From Streptomyces sp. Ag109_O5-10 (GTDB taxonomy: Bacteria; Actinomycetota; Actinomycetes; Streptomycetales; Streptomycetaceae): 64,000 nt of DNA. Positions 1 to 8,577 of this stretch are shown here, piece after piece. The notes under the pieces are model-generated. The model searched no databases. It was given only the letters and a program-made list of their open reading frames with translations, and was not told where the DNA came from. The first letter of the stretch is position 1. Each line of letters starts with the position of its first letter. The position numbers and the translations under genes were made by a program. The stretch lies in contig NZ_FNTQ01000001.1 of NCBI RefSeq assembly GCF_900105755.1, positions 1,054,001 through 1,118,000 of the forward strand, written 5' to 3'.

Positions 1-1
1 G

Positions 2-295
2 CAGCGGCGGCTGGAGGCGGGCGCGGTGACGGCCGCCGTAGGGGCGTACACCGGTCCGTTGCTGCCGGGTTCGCAGGCACCCGCGGTCGTGCGGCTCAGA
101 CAGCGGCTGGCGGACGGGCTGCGGGCCGCGCTGATCGGATGTCAGGACCCCGACCTGCTGGCGGAGTGGGCGCACGCCCCGTGGGGCGAGGACGACGTCG
201 AGGTGTGGCGGGCGCTGGCCGCGGTGCGGCCGACGGCGGTCGTACGGTCCCGGCTGGCGGCCCTGGAGGCGGAGCTGACGGCACCGGCCGGCTGA
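2..295 (+). CDS. C-terminal end of a GAF/helix-turn-helix regulator (partial)
   Basis: The reading frame is open at the left edge of the window, so only about the last 97 residues are present. The tail contains LRAALIGCQDPDLLAEWAHA and a C-terminal RSRLAALEAEL helix. From memory this resembles the end of the GAF-domain regulators that sit immediately upstream of ExaC-type aldehyde dehydrogenases in Streptomyces. The DNA-binding and GAF domains lie outside the window and cannot be verified. It ends 102 bp before the dehydrogenase start and on the same strand, so it may regulate that gene. The assignment rests on the short tail and on gene order. Confidence 0.6.
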   Translation, partial: QRRLEAGAVTAAVGAYTGPLLPGSQAPAVVRLRQRLADGLRAALIGCQDPDLLAEWAHAPWGEDDVEVWRALAAVRPTAVVRSRLAALEAELTAPAG

Positions 296-397
296 CCCGG
301 GTCTGCGGCGCAACGTGTTCGCAACGTCCGCTCCCCTAGCCTCCGCGCCGGGAGCTGCCCGACGGCGGGCAGCGCATCTGCAAGGAGGCAGGCCACC

Positions 398-1921
398 ATG
401 ACCCGTTTCGCGGCGCCCGGCACCGAAGGCGCGATCGTCTCCTACCAGGCGCGCTACGACCACTTCATCGGCGGCGAGTGGGTGCCGCCGACCCGGGGGC
501 AGTACTTCGAGAACCCGTCGCCGGTGAACGGGCAGCCGTTCACCGAGGTGGCGCGAGGCACCGCCGAGGACGTGGAGCGGGCGCTGGACGCGGCGCACGC
601 GGCCGCGCCGGGCTGGGGCCGTACGTCGGTGACGGAGCGCTCCGACATCCTCCTGAAGATCGCCGACCGGATGGAGGCCCACCTCGAACCGCTCGCGGTC
701 GCCGAGAGCTGGGAGAACGGGAAGCCGGTGCGAGAGACGCTGGCCGCCGACATCCCCCTGGCGATCGACCACTTCCGGTACTTCGCGGGGGCGATCCGCG
801 CGCAGGAGGGTTCGCTGGGCGAGGTCGACGACGACACGGTGGCCTACCACTTCCACGAGCCGCTCGGAGTCGTCGCGCAGATCATCCCGTGGAACTTCCC
901 GATCCTGATGGCCACCTGGAAGCTCGCACCGGCCCTCGCCGCCGGGAACGCGGTCGTCATCAAGCCCGCCGAGCAGACCCCGGCCTCCATCCACTACTGG
1001 ATGAGCCTGATCGCGGACCTGCTGCCGCCGGGCGTGGTGAACATCGTCAACGGCTTCGGTGTGGAGGCGGGCAAGCCGCTGGCGTCCAGCCCGCGGGTGG
1101 CGAAGGTCGCCTTCACCGGCGAGACCACCACCGGGCGGCTGATCATGCAGTACGCCTCGGAGAACATCAAACCGGTCACGCTCGAACTCGGCGGCAAGTC
1201 CCCGAACATCTTCTTCGACGACGTCTGGGCGCACGACGACGACTTCCGCGACAAGGCCCTCGAAGGGTTCACGATGTTCGCGCTCAACCAGGGCGAGGTC
1301 TGCACCTGCCCGTCCCGCGCCCTCGTCCAGCGCGGCCACTACGCCGAGTTCATGGAGGCGGCGGTCGCCCGCACCCGCCTCATCAAGCCGGGGCACCCGC
1401 TCGACACCGACACGATGATCGGCGCCCAGGCCTCCAACGACCAGCTGGAGAAGATCCTCTCCTACCTCGACATCGGCCGGCAGGAGGGCGCGAAGATCCT
1501 CACCGGCGGCGAACGCATCGAGCACGACGGCGAGCTGAAGGGCGGCTACTACGTCCAGCCGACCATCTTCGAGGGCGACAACCGGATGCGGATCTTCCAG
1601 GAGGAGATCTTCGGCCCGGTCGTCTCGGTGACGTCCTTCGACGACTTCGACGACGCGATCAAAATGGCCAACGACACCCTGTACGGCCTCGGCGCGGGTG
1701 TCTGGACCCGCGACATCAACACCGCCTACCGCGCGGGCCGTTCGATCCAGGCCGGCCGGGTGTGGACCAACTGCTACCACGCGTACCCGGCACATGCCGC
1801 GTTCGGCGGCTACAAGCAGTCGGGGATCGGCCGCGAGACGCACAAGATGATGCTGGAGCACTACCAGCAGACCAAGAATCTGCTGGTGTCATACTCGCCG
1901 AAGAAGCTCGGCTTCTTCTAG
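398..1921 (+). CDS. NAD-dependent aldehyde dehydrogenase
   Basis: A 507-residue aldehyde dehydrogenase of normal length for the family, oxidising aldehydes to carboxylates with NAD(P). Visible landmarks are the cofactor segment [20 protein letters not shown], the [10 protein letters not shown] glutamate segment, and the catalytic cysteine within [12 protein letters not shown]. The C-terminal [18 protein letters not shown] segment is typical of ExaC/AldA-like enzymes. The ATG start at 398 follows an AAGGAGG ribosome-binding site at the right distance. The last 19 codons are duplicated 34.9 kb downstream at 36731, showing that the 3' end serves as an attachment site for an integrative element. 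The coding frame remains intact because the incoming element restored the same C-terminus. Confidence 0.93.
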   Translation: MTRFAAPGTEGAIVSYQARYDHFIGGEWVPPTRGQYFENPSPVNGQPFTEVARGTAEDVERALDAAHAAAPGWGRTSVTERSDILLKIADRMEAHLEPLAVAESWENGKPVRETLAADIPLAIDHFRYFAGAIRAQEGSLGEVDDDTVAYHFHEPLGVVAQIIPWNFPILMATWKLAPALAAGNAVVIKPAEQTPASIHYWMSLIADLLPPGVVNIVNGFGVEAGKPLASSPRVAKVAFTGETTTGRLIMQYASENIKPVTLELGGKSPNIFFDDVWAHDDDFRDKALEGFTMFALNQGEVCTCPSRALVQRGHYAEFMEAAVARTRLIKPGHPLDTDTMIGAQASNDQLEKILSYLDIGRQEGAKILTGGERIEHDGELKGGYYVQPTIFEGDNRMRIFQEEIFGPVVSVTSFDDFDDAIKMANDTLYGLGAGVWTRDINTAYRAGRSIQAGRVWTNCYHAYPAHAAFGGYKQSGIGRETHKMMLEHYQQTKNLLVSYSPKKLGFF

Positions 1922-1929
1922 AGGCACGA
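1863..1929 (+). repeat. Left attachment-site copy (attL) in the dehydrogenase 3' end
   Basis: This 67-bp segment runs from inside the dehydrogenase gene through its TAG stop. It matches 36731-36797 with three mismatches, at 1882, 1891 and 1909, all at synonymous third codon positions. The longest identical blocks are accagcagaccaagaatct, tactcgccgaagaagct and ggcttcttctagaggcacga; the crossover should fall in one of them. An integrase gene ends 155 bp to the right. This is the usual geometry of an element that enters a gene's 3' end and restores it. Confidence 0.88.
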
Positions 1930-1932
1930 GGA

Positions 1933-1972
1933 AAGGCGCCTGACCTGGGGTTTCACCCGTCAGGCGCCCTTC
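1933..1972 (+). terminator. Rho-independent terminator after the aldehyde dehydrogenase
   Basis: GGCGCCTGA at 1935-1943 pairs with TCAGGCGCC at 1960-1968, closing a 16-base loop. It starts 13 bp after the stop codon. A related hairpin follows the duplicated gene end at 36799-36840, so the terminator forms part of the repeated attachment region. Confidence 0.85.
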
Positions 1973-2083
1973 GTGCAACCCACTCTCGACCGGGCCCGAC
2001 TTGCGTACTAACTCCCAATTCCTCCCACGACTGCACCCCTCCTGACCAGTGCTTCCGGACCAGTCACGGACCAAACCCCCGGT

Positions 2084-3479
2084 TCAGCCCTCGGGAACGT
2101 CAGCTTGACTGACGCGCTGCCACTCGTTCATGGACTGCTCGATGAGACGGTTTGCCTGCTCTCGAAGGCCGTCAAGGAACTTGGCGTAGTGGCGAAAGAG
2201 AACCTCGATGCTCTGGCCGGCGCGGCGGGCGCACTCGGCCGGGTCCACTCCGGAGTAGAGCCAGAACGAGATCCCGGCGTGACGGAGATCGTAAGGCCGC
2301 TTGGCCAGGCGAGAAGTGCGCTCAGTACGGGTCAGGGCGTATTCCCGGGCCCGCGCCCATGTGATGCCGTAGGCGGCAGCGTCCACGTAGTTGCCAGCCT
2401 GGTTCCGGAAAAGTCGACCGTCAGGTGCCACGTCGAACCGATTCACACGGGCACGCAGCACGCGTACGAACTGCGGCGGGATGGGAACAGGCCGCGTCGC
2501 GCTTGCCGCGCGACGCTTGAGCGAGTGCACCTCATGCACCTCACCGTCGTCGGTCCACTCCTTGCCAGACGTGACGACCCCGCCCGAGAGGTTCAACATC
2601 CCCCATCCCGTCTTTGGCAAGTGGCATTGCTCGATCCGAAGGTGGATGACCTCAGCTGGCCGCATAGCCGCGAAGTACATGCAACCGAAGAATGCTTCAA
2701 GATGAGGACCCCGCCCCCGCTGGCGAGCAACGGCCTCGAGCAGCCGAAGCACCTGGGCCGGATTGGGAACGGCGGCGGGATCCACCTCCTCATTGACTGC
2801 CGGCGCCTGCCACCGGAGCCCCTTGAGGGGATTCTCTGCGAAGTACCCCTTTTTCCACTGCAGTGTTGAGAGCTTCGTTGAACGCAGCCCTCTTGCGTCG
2901 GGCTGTTTTAGCCGCAGCCGCCTTGCCGTCCAGCTTGCGGCACATCGCATCGAGGGCCCGCCTCAGAACGTCGGCTTCCGCGAGGGCGCTGACCGGCAGC
3001 GAGTTACGCTTCATCCAGTCCAGCGCGTGGAGCCACTCCTCGGTGGGCTCGCACTCCCAGGCTTTCTTGTTGAATGCCCACGAGTACAGGGCACGCCGCA
3101 GTACCCGCGGATCGGAATACGCTGCGCCGGGGCGTACCAGGGCGGGCGTGACCGTAGCGAAGGCATCAGCCAGGGTGCGGCGGGTGTTCCCTGGCGTGCG
3201 CTCCCATCTCTGCTCGATGTATTCGTGCACCAGGTCGTACCACGTAGTGCGCTGCTTGATGGCCCGCAACTCGGATGCTGGCAGACCTGTGTGCTCGTCA
3301 AACGGCTCACCCTCGCGCGCGGCTGTCATCAGCTTCGCACGCCGGCTGTCAGCAAGCGCGAACGCGATGAAGGACTCAGACTTCTCTCGCCCGTTAACCG
3401 TCCACCGAATCTGGAAAGGCTTGCGCCGGTCGGGGCGCTCACGTATCTCCCAGAAGCGGACGTTATAACTCATCGCCAT
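2084..3479 (-). pseudogene. int: Tyrosine recombinase (integrase), split by a frameshift
   Basis: Two overlapping minus-strand frames together encode about 465 residues of a tyrosine site-specific recombinase of the actinobacterial integrative-element type. The N-terminal frame (3479 down to about 2850) holds the arm- and core-binding regions. The C-terminal frame (about 2855 to 2084) holds the catalytic domain: MRPAEVIHLR with the first arginine, YDLRHAGISFWL with the second arginine, and RHYAKFL with the nucleophilic tyrosine. The frames should join at EALNTAVEKG/YFAENPLKG. The break lies in a C4T5 run at 2846-2854, where removing one base restores one frame. That could be a real mutation or a homopolymer sequencing error. 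The gene sits beside the left attachment site, as expected, and its start overlaps the upstream excisionase-like gene. Confidence 0.85.
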
Positions 3480-3667
3480 CCAGGCGTATCCCTTTCACAC
3501 GCATCCCACCACGCATCCAGATCGGCGCGGCGGCAGCGCAGTTCACCATTGGGCAGCTTGATCATTCGGGGTGCCTGACCGCGAGCGCGCAGGCGATAGA
3601 AAGCCGACGGGCTCATCCTGATTTCCGCTAGGACCTCGGCGAGCTTGAGCGCAGGTGGACGAGCCAT
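3470..3667 (-). CDS. Excisionase-type helix-turn-helix protein
   Basis: A 65-residue basic protein with a MerR/AlpA-like winged-helix fold: LAEVLAEIRMSPSAFYRLRA followed by ELRCRRADLDAWW. This pattern is usual for excisionases and small DNA-binding partners encoded directly upstream of actinobacterial integrases. Its 3' end overlaps the integrase start by 10 bp, implying translational coupling. The expected role is controlling the direction of recombination. A regulatory DNA-binding role is the alternative. The ATG at 3667 was chosen because it begins just before the conserved fold. Confidence 0.75.
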   Translation of the reverse strand: MARPPALKLAEVLAEIRMSPSAFYRLRARGQAPRMIKLPNGELRCRRADLDAWWDACERDTPGWR

Positions 3668-4628
3668 TGATGTTTCCTCAGATGTTCCAGATATGTCGGC
3701 GGCCCAAGCAGCAGTGCTCGACTTGCACCGCTCCGCCGCAACTGATGTGCAAACTCTGTCAGTTACGGGGACTACTGGTCGCCGACATGAAGGGCCATGG
3801 TGTCCGAACGGCTCCACCGCCAAGCACAGCCGCTGAGAACACCTCAATGGTCGTCACGATCGCCGGTTTGGCCAACCGGCGATCGTGGTCTATGTTGCGC
3901 CCCGCAGGGCAACTCACGGACGACTGCAACGAACGAAACACAGGGGGCCAGTCGGCGCGATCGGAGAACGAGGCCGCGCCGTCCGTCACGAACGCCCCGA
4001 GTCCGTTGTCAACGCGGTCGCACAAACACAGAGGCACAGCGCCGGGGAGGAGCGGCGCAATCCTCTCGCTCCGATGTGGTCCATACGTTCAGGGCGCCAA
4101 GTGTCGAGCAGATGGGGGCGTTGAATCGGACCGATCGGAGAGCGGCATTCGACAGGGGTGCTCCTTGGGTCGGGGCCTCCGCGATGAGGCCGAGCAGCGC
4201 GAGGTGTCGGATGTCGTCATGGCCGACATGCAGGTCGGCCTGGAATCCTGAATCCCGCCACTGACCTGGTATTTTCCGGGACGTTGTACGTTGACATATT
4301 CCCAGAGGAGGTTCCAGTCCTTCGGGGCTATTTCTCGTCTGCCGTGGGCGAATGCCGAGCCGCGGGAAGGCCAACCGAAAGACGCAGGGGGCGTTCCGTC
4401 GGAGAAGAAGGGCAAGGCGTGCTCCTCCTTCACCTGACTCGGTCGCACCGTGATGTCGATGTGCACGATGCCAGGGACCAGCCCGGACGAGCGGCCGACA
4501 ACCTCCGAAAAGAAGGCGGCGGAGGTCACCGGCTACGCTGCAGACATACCAGTGGAGGGCGCAGGCAATTGGGGAGCGAAGTGAAACTGAAGAGCTACAA
4601 CACCTGAGTGTCGGAGTGTTCGTGAGGG
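3668..4628. other. Gene-poor stretch behind the excisionase gene
   Basis: No gene here can be supported with confidence. A minus-strand frame at 4089-4529 has a coding-like first half (LPFFSDGTPPASFGWPSRGS, then DWNLLWEYVNVQRPGKYQV), but its second half looks like random translation. It may be a decayed gene. The excisionase promoter must lie at the left end of this stretch, but no clear -35/-10 pair stands out. Confidence 0.4.
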
Positions 4629-4964
4629 TTACATGGATCCCTCTCCAGTTCCAGGGTCACGGCGCTGCACGGCCATGCAGGCAGTCGACACGGTACTGAG
4701 CCTCTGCTTGCCACTCGGTCGCGTGGCGTCATACGGGGCTTTGTAGGTTGCCATGCGCAACTCGCGAGGAGGAACTCGTATCCTTCGCACCTCGGTGACG
4801 TCCGTGCCGTACGTCTCGCGAAACTGGGCGTACTCGGTCTCGGTGGGCGCGTCGGCCGTCGTCATCTCCGCGGCCATAGAGTCAAGATCCCACTCCGACG
4901 GCACGACGGGGACCCGATTGAAGTCCATCAGTAGCGGACGGGCCGTCGTGCGGTCGACGTTCAC
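4629..4964 (-). CDS. Small hypothetical protein
   Basis: A possible 111-residue protein starting at GTG 4964. The first two thirds look coding (LLMDFNRVPVVPSEWDLDSM, EYAQFRETYGTDVTEV), while the last 30 residues are less convincing. No family is recognised. It would be divergent from the interrupted zinc-ribbon gene that begins at 4996, with only 31 bp between them, so the two could share a promoter region. It might also be a remnant. Confidence 0.35.
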   Translation of the reverse strand: MNVDRTTARPLLMDFNRVPVVPSEWDLDSMAAEMTTADAPTETEYAQFRETYGTDVTEVRRIRVPPRELRMATYKAPYDATRPSGKQRLSTVSTACMAVQRRDPGTGEGSM

Positions 4965-5049
4965 AGGTCACGCACTCGGGTGTGCCCGCGGCTCTGTGCC
5001 CCCCCTAAGACACCGTTTCCTTTGGTGCTGCTGGGTCGTTGGGTGATTT

Positions 5050-5870
5050 GTGACAGACCTGGTTGAGCGGCTGGTTCCGGATGACTTGTGGGTGCTGTTC
5101 CGGCGAGTGGTGCCACCCATGGAGATCAAGCGTCCGCAGGGCGGTGGACGGCGTCGGGCGGGTGACCGCGAAACGCTGGCCGCCATCATCTTCGTAGCCA
5201 ATTCAGGCTGTACGTGGCGGCAACTGCCGCCGGTCTTCGGCCCTGCATGGCCTACCGTCTACCGTCGCTTTGCCCAATGGAGTCGGGGGCGCGTCTGGGC
5301 CCGACTGCATCGCGTCCTCCTCGACGAGCTCGGTGCCCGAGGCGACCTGGACTGGTCGCGGTGCGCGATCGACTCCGTCAGCCTGAGGGCGTCAAAAGGG
5401 GGCTACTGACTGGACCGAATCCGACCGACCGTGGCAAGAGCGGATCGAAAATCCACCTGATCACCGACCGCAACGGCCTGCCCCTGTCGCTGGGCATCTC
5501 CGCCGCCAACACCCACGACAGCCTTGGACTCAAGCCGCTCGTGTGTGGCATCCCGCCGATTCGCTCCCGGCGCGGACCACGTCGACGACGGCCGGCGAAA
5601 CTGCATGCCGACAAGGGATACGACTACGACCACCTGCGCAAATGGCTCCGACAGCGGGGCATTCGTCACCGCATCGCCCGCAAAGGGATTGAGTCCTCAC
5701 ACAGGCTCGGTCGACACCGCTGGGTGGTCGAGCGCACGGTGTCCTGGCTGGCCGGATGCCGCCGCCTACACCGTCGCTACGAGCGCAAGGCCGAGCACTT
5801 CCTGGCCTTCGTAGGCATCGCCGCTGCCTTGATCAGCCACCGCAGGCTGGCACGCTCGCCGGCCGCCTAG
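5050..5870 (+). CDS. IS5-family transposase, expressed from two frames
   Basis: The first frame (5050-5409, 119 residues) carries the N-terminal IS4/IS5 domain (CTWRQLPPVFGPAWPTVYRR) and the first catalytic aspartate region (CAIDSVSLRA). The second frame, shifted by -1 and ending at 5870, continues with TGPNPTDRGKSGSKIHLITD, the LHADKGYD aspartate and the RRWVVERT-like RHRWVVERTVSWLAGCRRL glutamate region. The shift is expected at the A4G5 run near 5393-5401, a plausible programmed -1 slippage site. The second copy has exactly the same arrangement, which argues against decay. Together they give about 270 residues, normal for this group. Confidence 0.88.
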
Positions 5871-6403
5871 GCGAGGGCTCTGGCCAGACGGCGATAGCCC
5901 AGCTCCTGCGCGCCCAGAACCTGACGAAGCCTATCAAGGCCGCCAGCCTCCAACTCTCGCTGAGCGTCGATCTGACAGGCCCGTTCGTAGGACATCAGGC
6001 TGCCGCCAGGGTCAATCTCAAGGCCGATCGAACCCGGCCACAGGGCTGCGGTGCTTCGAGCAAGGGAGTGGATCTCTGGCAAACCGTAATGCTCATCAGG
6101 TTGCTCAAGCGCCTGCAAGATTCGCCCCATCAGCATGAAGCCGGCCTGGGTGAATGGTGCGGCACGGTCCACCGAGTAGCTGCTCTGAGCAGCATCCAGG
6201 CCGGACCGAGCATGTTGCAGTACATCCTGATCGAGCGTCCGACCTGGTGCGCCCCGCAGACCGGCCCGTAGACCTGCATCGGCAAGGTAGTACGGGTCAG
6301 CGAGTCCAGCCCGCTCAGCGAGGATGTACAGGGCCCCTCCGATCCGCAGTCCAGTCGAGCATGCCAGCGCCCGCGCCGACGTGCTGTCCAAGTCTCCGTG
6401 CAT
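5867..6403 (-). CDS. Passenger protein inside the IS5-type element, copy 1
   Basis: A 178-residue protein on the strand opposite the transposase. Its stop overlaps the transposase stop and its 5' end lies near the right inverted repeat. It is mostly helical and without cysteine-rich or membrane segments (LRIGGALYILAERAGLADPY, SSYSVDRAAPFTQAGFMLMG, SLMSYERACQIDAQRELEAG). I do not recognise the family. It has no transposase features, so it is passenger cargo rather than part of the transposition machinery. The identical gene in copy 2 shows it travels with the element. ATG 6403 is preceded by a GAGG-like ribosome-binding site. Confidence 0.65.
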   Translation of the reverse strand: MHGDLDSTSARALACSTGLRIGGALYILAERAGLADPYYLADAGLRAGLRGAPGRTLDQDVLQHARSGLDAAQSSYSVDRAAPFTQAGFMLMGRILQALEQPDEHYGLPEIHSLARSTAALWPGSIGLEIDPGGSLMSYERACQIDAQRELEAGGLDRLRQVLGAQELGYRRLARALA

Positions 6404-7088
6404 GATCGGACCAACCTCGCAGACATAGTGGATCAGGGCGGCCCCACCGTACTGCCACCATGAACCCGCACCCTGGCGTGACTACGGCCAAAGGAAACGG
6501 TGTCTAAGCTGCGGCTGCAATGTTGCCGAGGACTGCGCGAAGTGCGCCGTCTGCGGCTCGTCCCCCCGGGGCCGCGGCTGTGGGGACTGCGGCGGCGTTG
6601 GGGTAACGCCCAGGACCGCATTCGTTCTCCATCGGCAGCTGAGGGACCTTGCGGACAAGACGTACCGTGCCGCTTATGACCCCGACTTCTGGGAGCACAG
6701 CGTTCCGGTCAGCGCGGGGACTCAGTCGGACTGGTTCCTTCTTCACTGCGCTCGCGCGTACGACGACCTCGCGGCCGATCTACTTGCCGGCGGTATCCCG
6801 GAGCCGCGCTGTCTGGCCGAGAGCGTGCTATTCGGCTACGCCGTGGATGGCATCGGCGGGTTCAGTATCGAGTCCGTCCACGCGGACGAGGTCTATCAGA
6901 CCCTTCCGACCTCTCGGTTCGACTATGACTGGGAGTTCCTCGCTAATGAGAGCGGGCTGCTCGACGTCAGCGACAGGGCGCACGACTTCCTGGAAGCAGA
7001 CGTGGCCGAAGAAGACCTGTGGGACGAGTGGTTCAAGCCTTACACGGACGTCGAACCCCGGGCCACGACCCGCAGGTTCTGCTGCTGA

Positions 7089-7597
7089 CGGTCGCCCGAA
7101 CCCAAGCCATTGCTGGAACGGGCGTCCAGTCTGCTCGACTGGGCGCCCGCCCACGAGGACTCCATACCGAGCGGGCCACCGAGGAGCGCTGACCGAGCCG
7201 GCGGCGCGCCGGTAACCTGAAGGGCACCACGATCATGGTCGACGGCACCCGACTCCCGGCGCCGTACGAGCGGATCTCCGCCGAAGAGTTCGCGGCCTAC
7301 GAGCTGACCTCGATCGAAGACTCCACGGACGAGGACTGCGCGACCGGCGCCTGCCCGGTTCGGGTTGATGGGCTTATTCGAATTTGGTTCTGGTCGCGAT
7401 TTCGTGAATGATCTCGGACTTCTGGCTTGGCCTGCCCAGCTCTTGCTCCCGATCGGAAGACGGCAGCGTTCTGAGGTGGCGGAGTCGCCCGCCTCCCCGT
7501 GTCCAGCCGGGGCTCCCCGCCAAGGGTGCCTTCGGCGTCACTCACGCGATGGTGGCTTCACCCCCGTGCTGTCAGTGCCGCCTCCTACAGTGCTTCC
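7089..7597. other. Degenerate stretch with short coding-like fragments
   Basis: A plus-strand fragment at about 7202-7345 looks coding (MVDGTRLPAPYERISAEEF, AAYELTSIEDSTDEDCATG), but it has no good start and loses coding character before its stop at 7409-7411. A second fragment lies just before it in another frame. The stretch looks like the debris of one or more genes. No intact gene is supported. Confidence 0.4.
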
Positions 7598-8464
7598 ATG
7601 TCTGACAACGAACGGCCGCCCAACCGCAGGCTTGTTGAGGCCGTGTATCCCGCCGGCACCCACCTCGACCACTCCCGCGTCTCCTCCAACGGGATGCGCG
7701 GCAACGTACGCGACGACCGGGACAACTCGCTCATCGGCCAGGCCGAACTCTTCGACGTCCCCGACCGGTACGCCGCTGGCTACCAGGACGGCTACGACCA
7801 CCGGTCCCACGACGACGAGTTCCTCCGTTACCTCGGGGACCTGCTCGCCCGCGAGGTGGTCCAGTGGTTGGGGGACCTCGCATATGACGCGGCGGCCCGC
7901 GGCTTCGCCACCGCCCGCCCTCGCGTCAACGCCTGGGTGCGCCAACGCGTGGACAAGCTGCGCAGCCGCTCACCGAGGGTCGCTGCAGCCACCCGCCCCG
8001 AGCCCGCCCAGGAATCCGGTCCCGAGCACGTACCGCCGCGACCGGCCGCCGCGACCACGGGCCACCACCGGGTGGACCCCGTGCTGCGCGCCGACCAAGG
8101 CGATGCCTGCGCGAACGCCGCCCTGGAGCGGATCAGCGCTCGGGCGGTCGAGGTCCACGGGATGGCCGCGCGCTACGCCGATGACCTGCCTGCGGCCGAT
8201 GCCGCCGACGAGGCCATGCGCCAGGCCGTGGCTGCGGCTGCGCCAGGACTAGCCGCCGCCGCCCTTCAACTCATCGCTTCTGACGAGGCGCTGGGACTGA
8301 CCCCTGAGCAGCAGATGTACATGTGGGAGCGTGCCGCCGAACTCGACTTCGCCGTAGTCGAAGACCTCACTGGCACTCACACCACGCCAGCAGAGGACAT
8401 TACGCTGCAGAGCCTTGGTGCGCGAGGGGCTAGAGGCTCGGCCAGCGAACCAACTCAGCCCTGA
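7598..8464 (+). CDS. Hypothetical protein
   Basis: A 288-residue protein starting at ATG 7598. The N-terminal half has a DNSLIGQAELFDVPDRYAAG segment and a YQDGYDHRSHDDEFLRYLGD acidic patch. The C-terminal half is alanine-rich and helical (ERISARAVEVHGMAARYADD), ending in an EQQMYMWERAAELDF helix. No family or catalytic motif is recognised and no membrane segment is seen. The PIN-domain gene follows on the same strand after 113 bp, so the two may form an operon. An antitoxin-like partner role is conceivable but unsupported. Confidence 0.6.
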   Translation: MSDNERPPNRRLVEAVYPAGTHLDHSRVSSNGMRGNVRDDRDNSLIGQAELFDVPDRYAAGYQDGYDHRSHDDEFLRYLGDLLAREVVQWLGDLAYDAAARGFATARPRVNAWVRQRVDKLRSRSPRVAAATRPEPAQESGPEHVPPRPAAATTGHHRVDPVLRADQGDACANAALERISARAVEVHGMAARYADDLPAADAADEAMRQAVAAAAPGLAAAALQLIASDEALGLTPEQQMYMWERAAELDFAVVEDLTGTHTTPAEDITLQSLGARGARGSASEPTQP

Positions 8465-8577
8465 TCGCTCTCAAGGCTCGCGGATCTCGGTGGCCGCCTG
8501 CCGGGATCGGCTGCCACGATGTGGCTGGCGAAGTCGCCCGCAACGGTGCGGCAGCCCGAGAAGCAAGGGAGTCGTCC

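Larger units (their letters stand above)
5009..6504 (+). mobile_element. IS5-family insertion sequence with passenger gene, copy 1
   Basis: The 1496-bp element has terminal inverted repeats beginning GACACCGTTTCCTTTGG and is flanked by the 3-bp direct repeat TAA (5006-5008 and 6505-6507). A TNA-type duplication is expected for several IS5 subgroups. It encodes a two-frame transposase on the plus strand and, unusually, a separate 178-residue gene on the other strand at its distal end. An apparently identical copy lies inverted at 20587-22082, which implies recent transposition. Confidence 0.92.
4996..7088 (+). pseudogene. Zinc-ribbon-like hypothetical gene interrupted by the IS5-type element
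   Basis: Joining 4996-5008 to 6508-7088, with the IS and one target copy removed, gives one frame starting at GTG 4996. It encodes about 200 residues. The N-terminus is cysteine-rich (LSCGCNVAEDCAKC, then CAVCGSS and CGDCGG), resembling paired zinc ribbons. The rest is an acidic, largely helical protein (AAYDPDFWEHSVPV, WFLLHCARAYDDLAADLLAG, DEDLW-like tail). The IS entered about four codons after the proposed start, so the start codon and the body are separated by 1.5 kb. No family is recognised. The frame continuity across the insertion supports this being one gene, but the start is inferred. Confidence 0.5.

Noticed and set aside
478-2112. Long plus-strand frame overlapping the aldehyde dehydrogenase
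   Set aside because: Its translation is Arg/Gly/Pro-rich and without motifs. It is the out-of-frame shadow of the dehydrogenase in GC-rich DNA.
4089-4529. Minus-strand 146-codon frame in the gap after the excisionase gene
   Set aside because: The first half looks coding but the second does not, and no start context or motif supports a real gene. It is kept only as a possible remnant.
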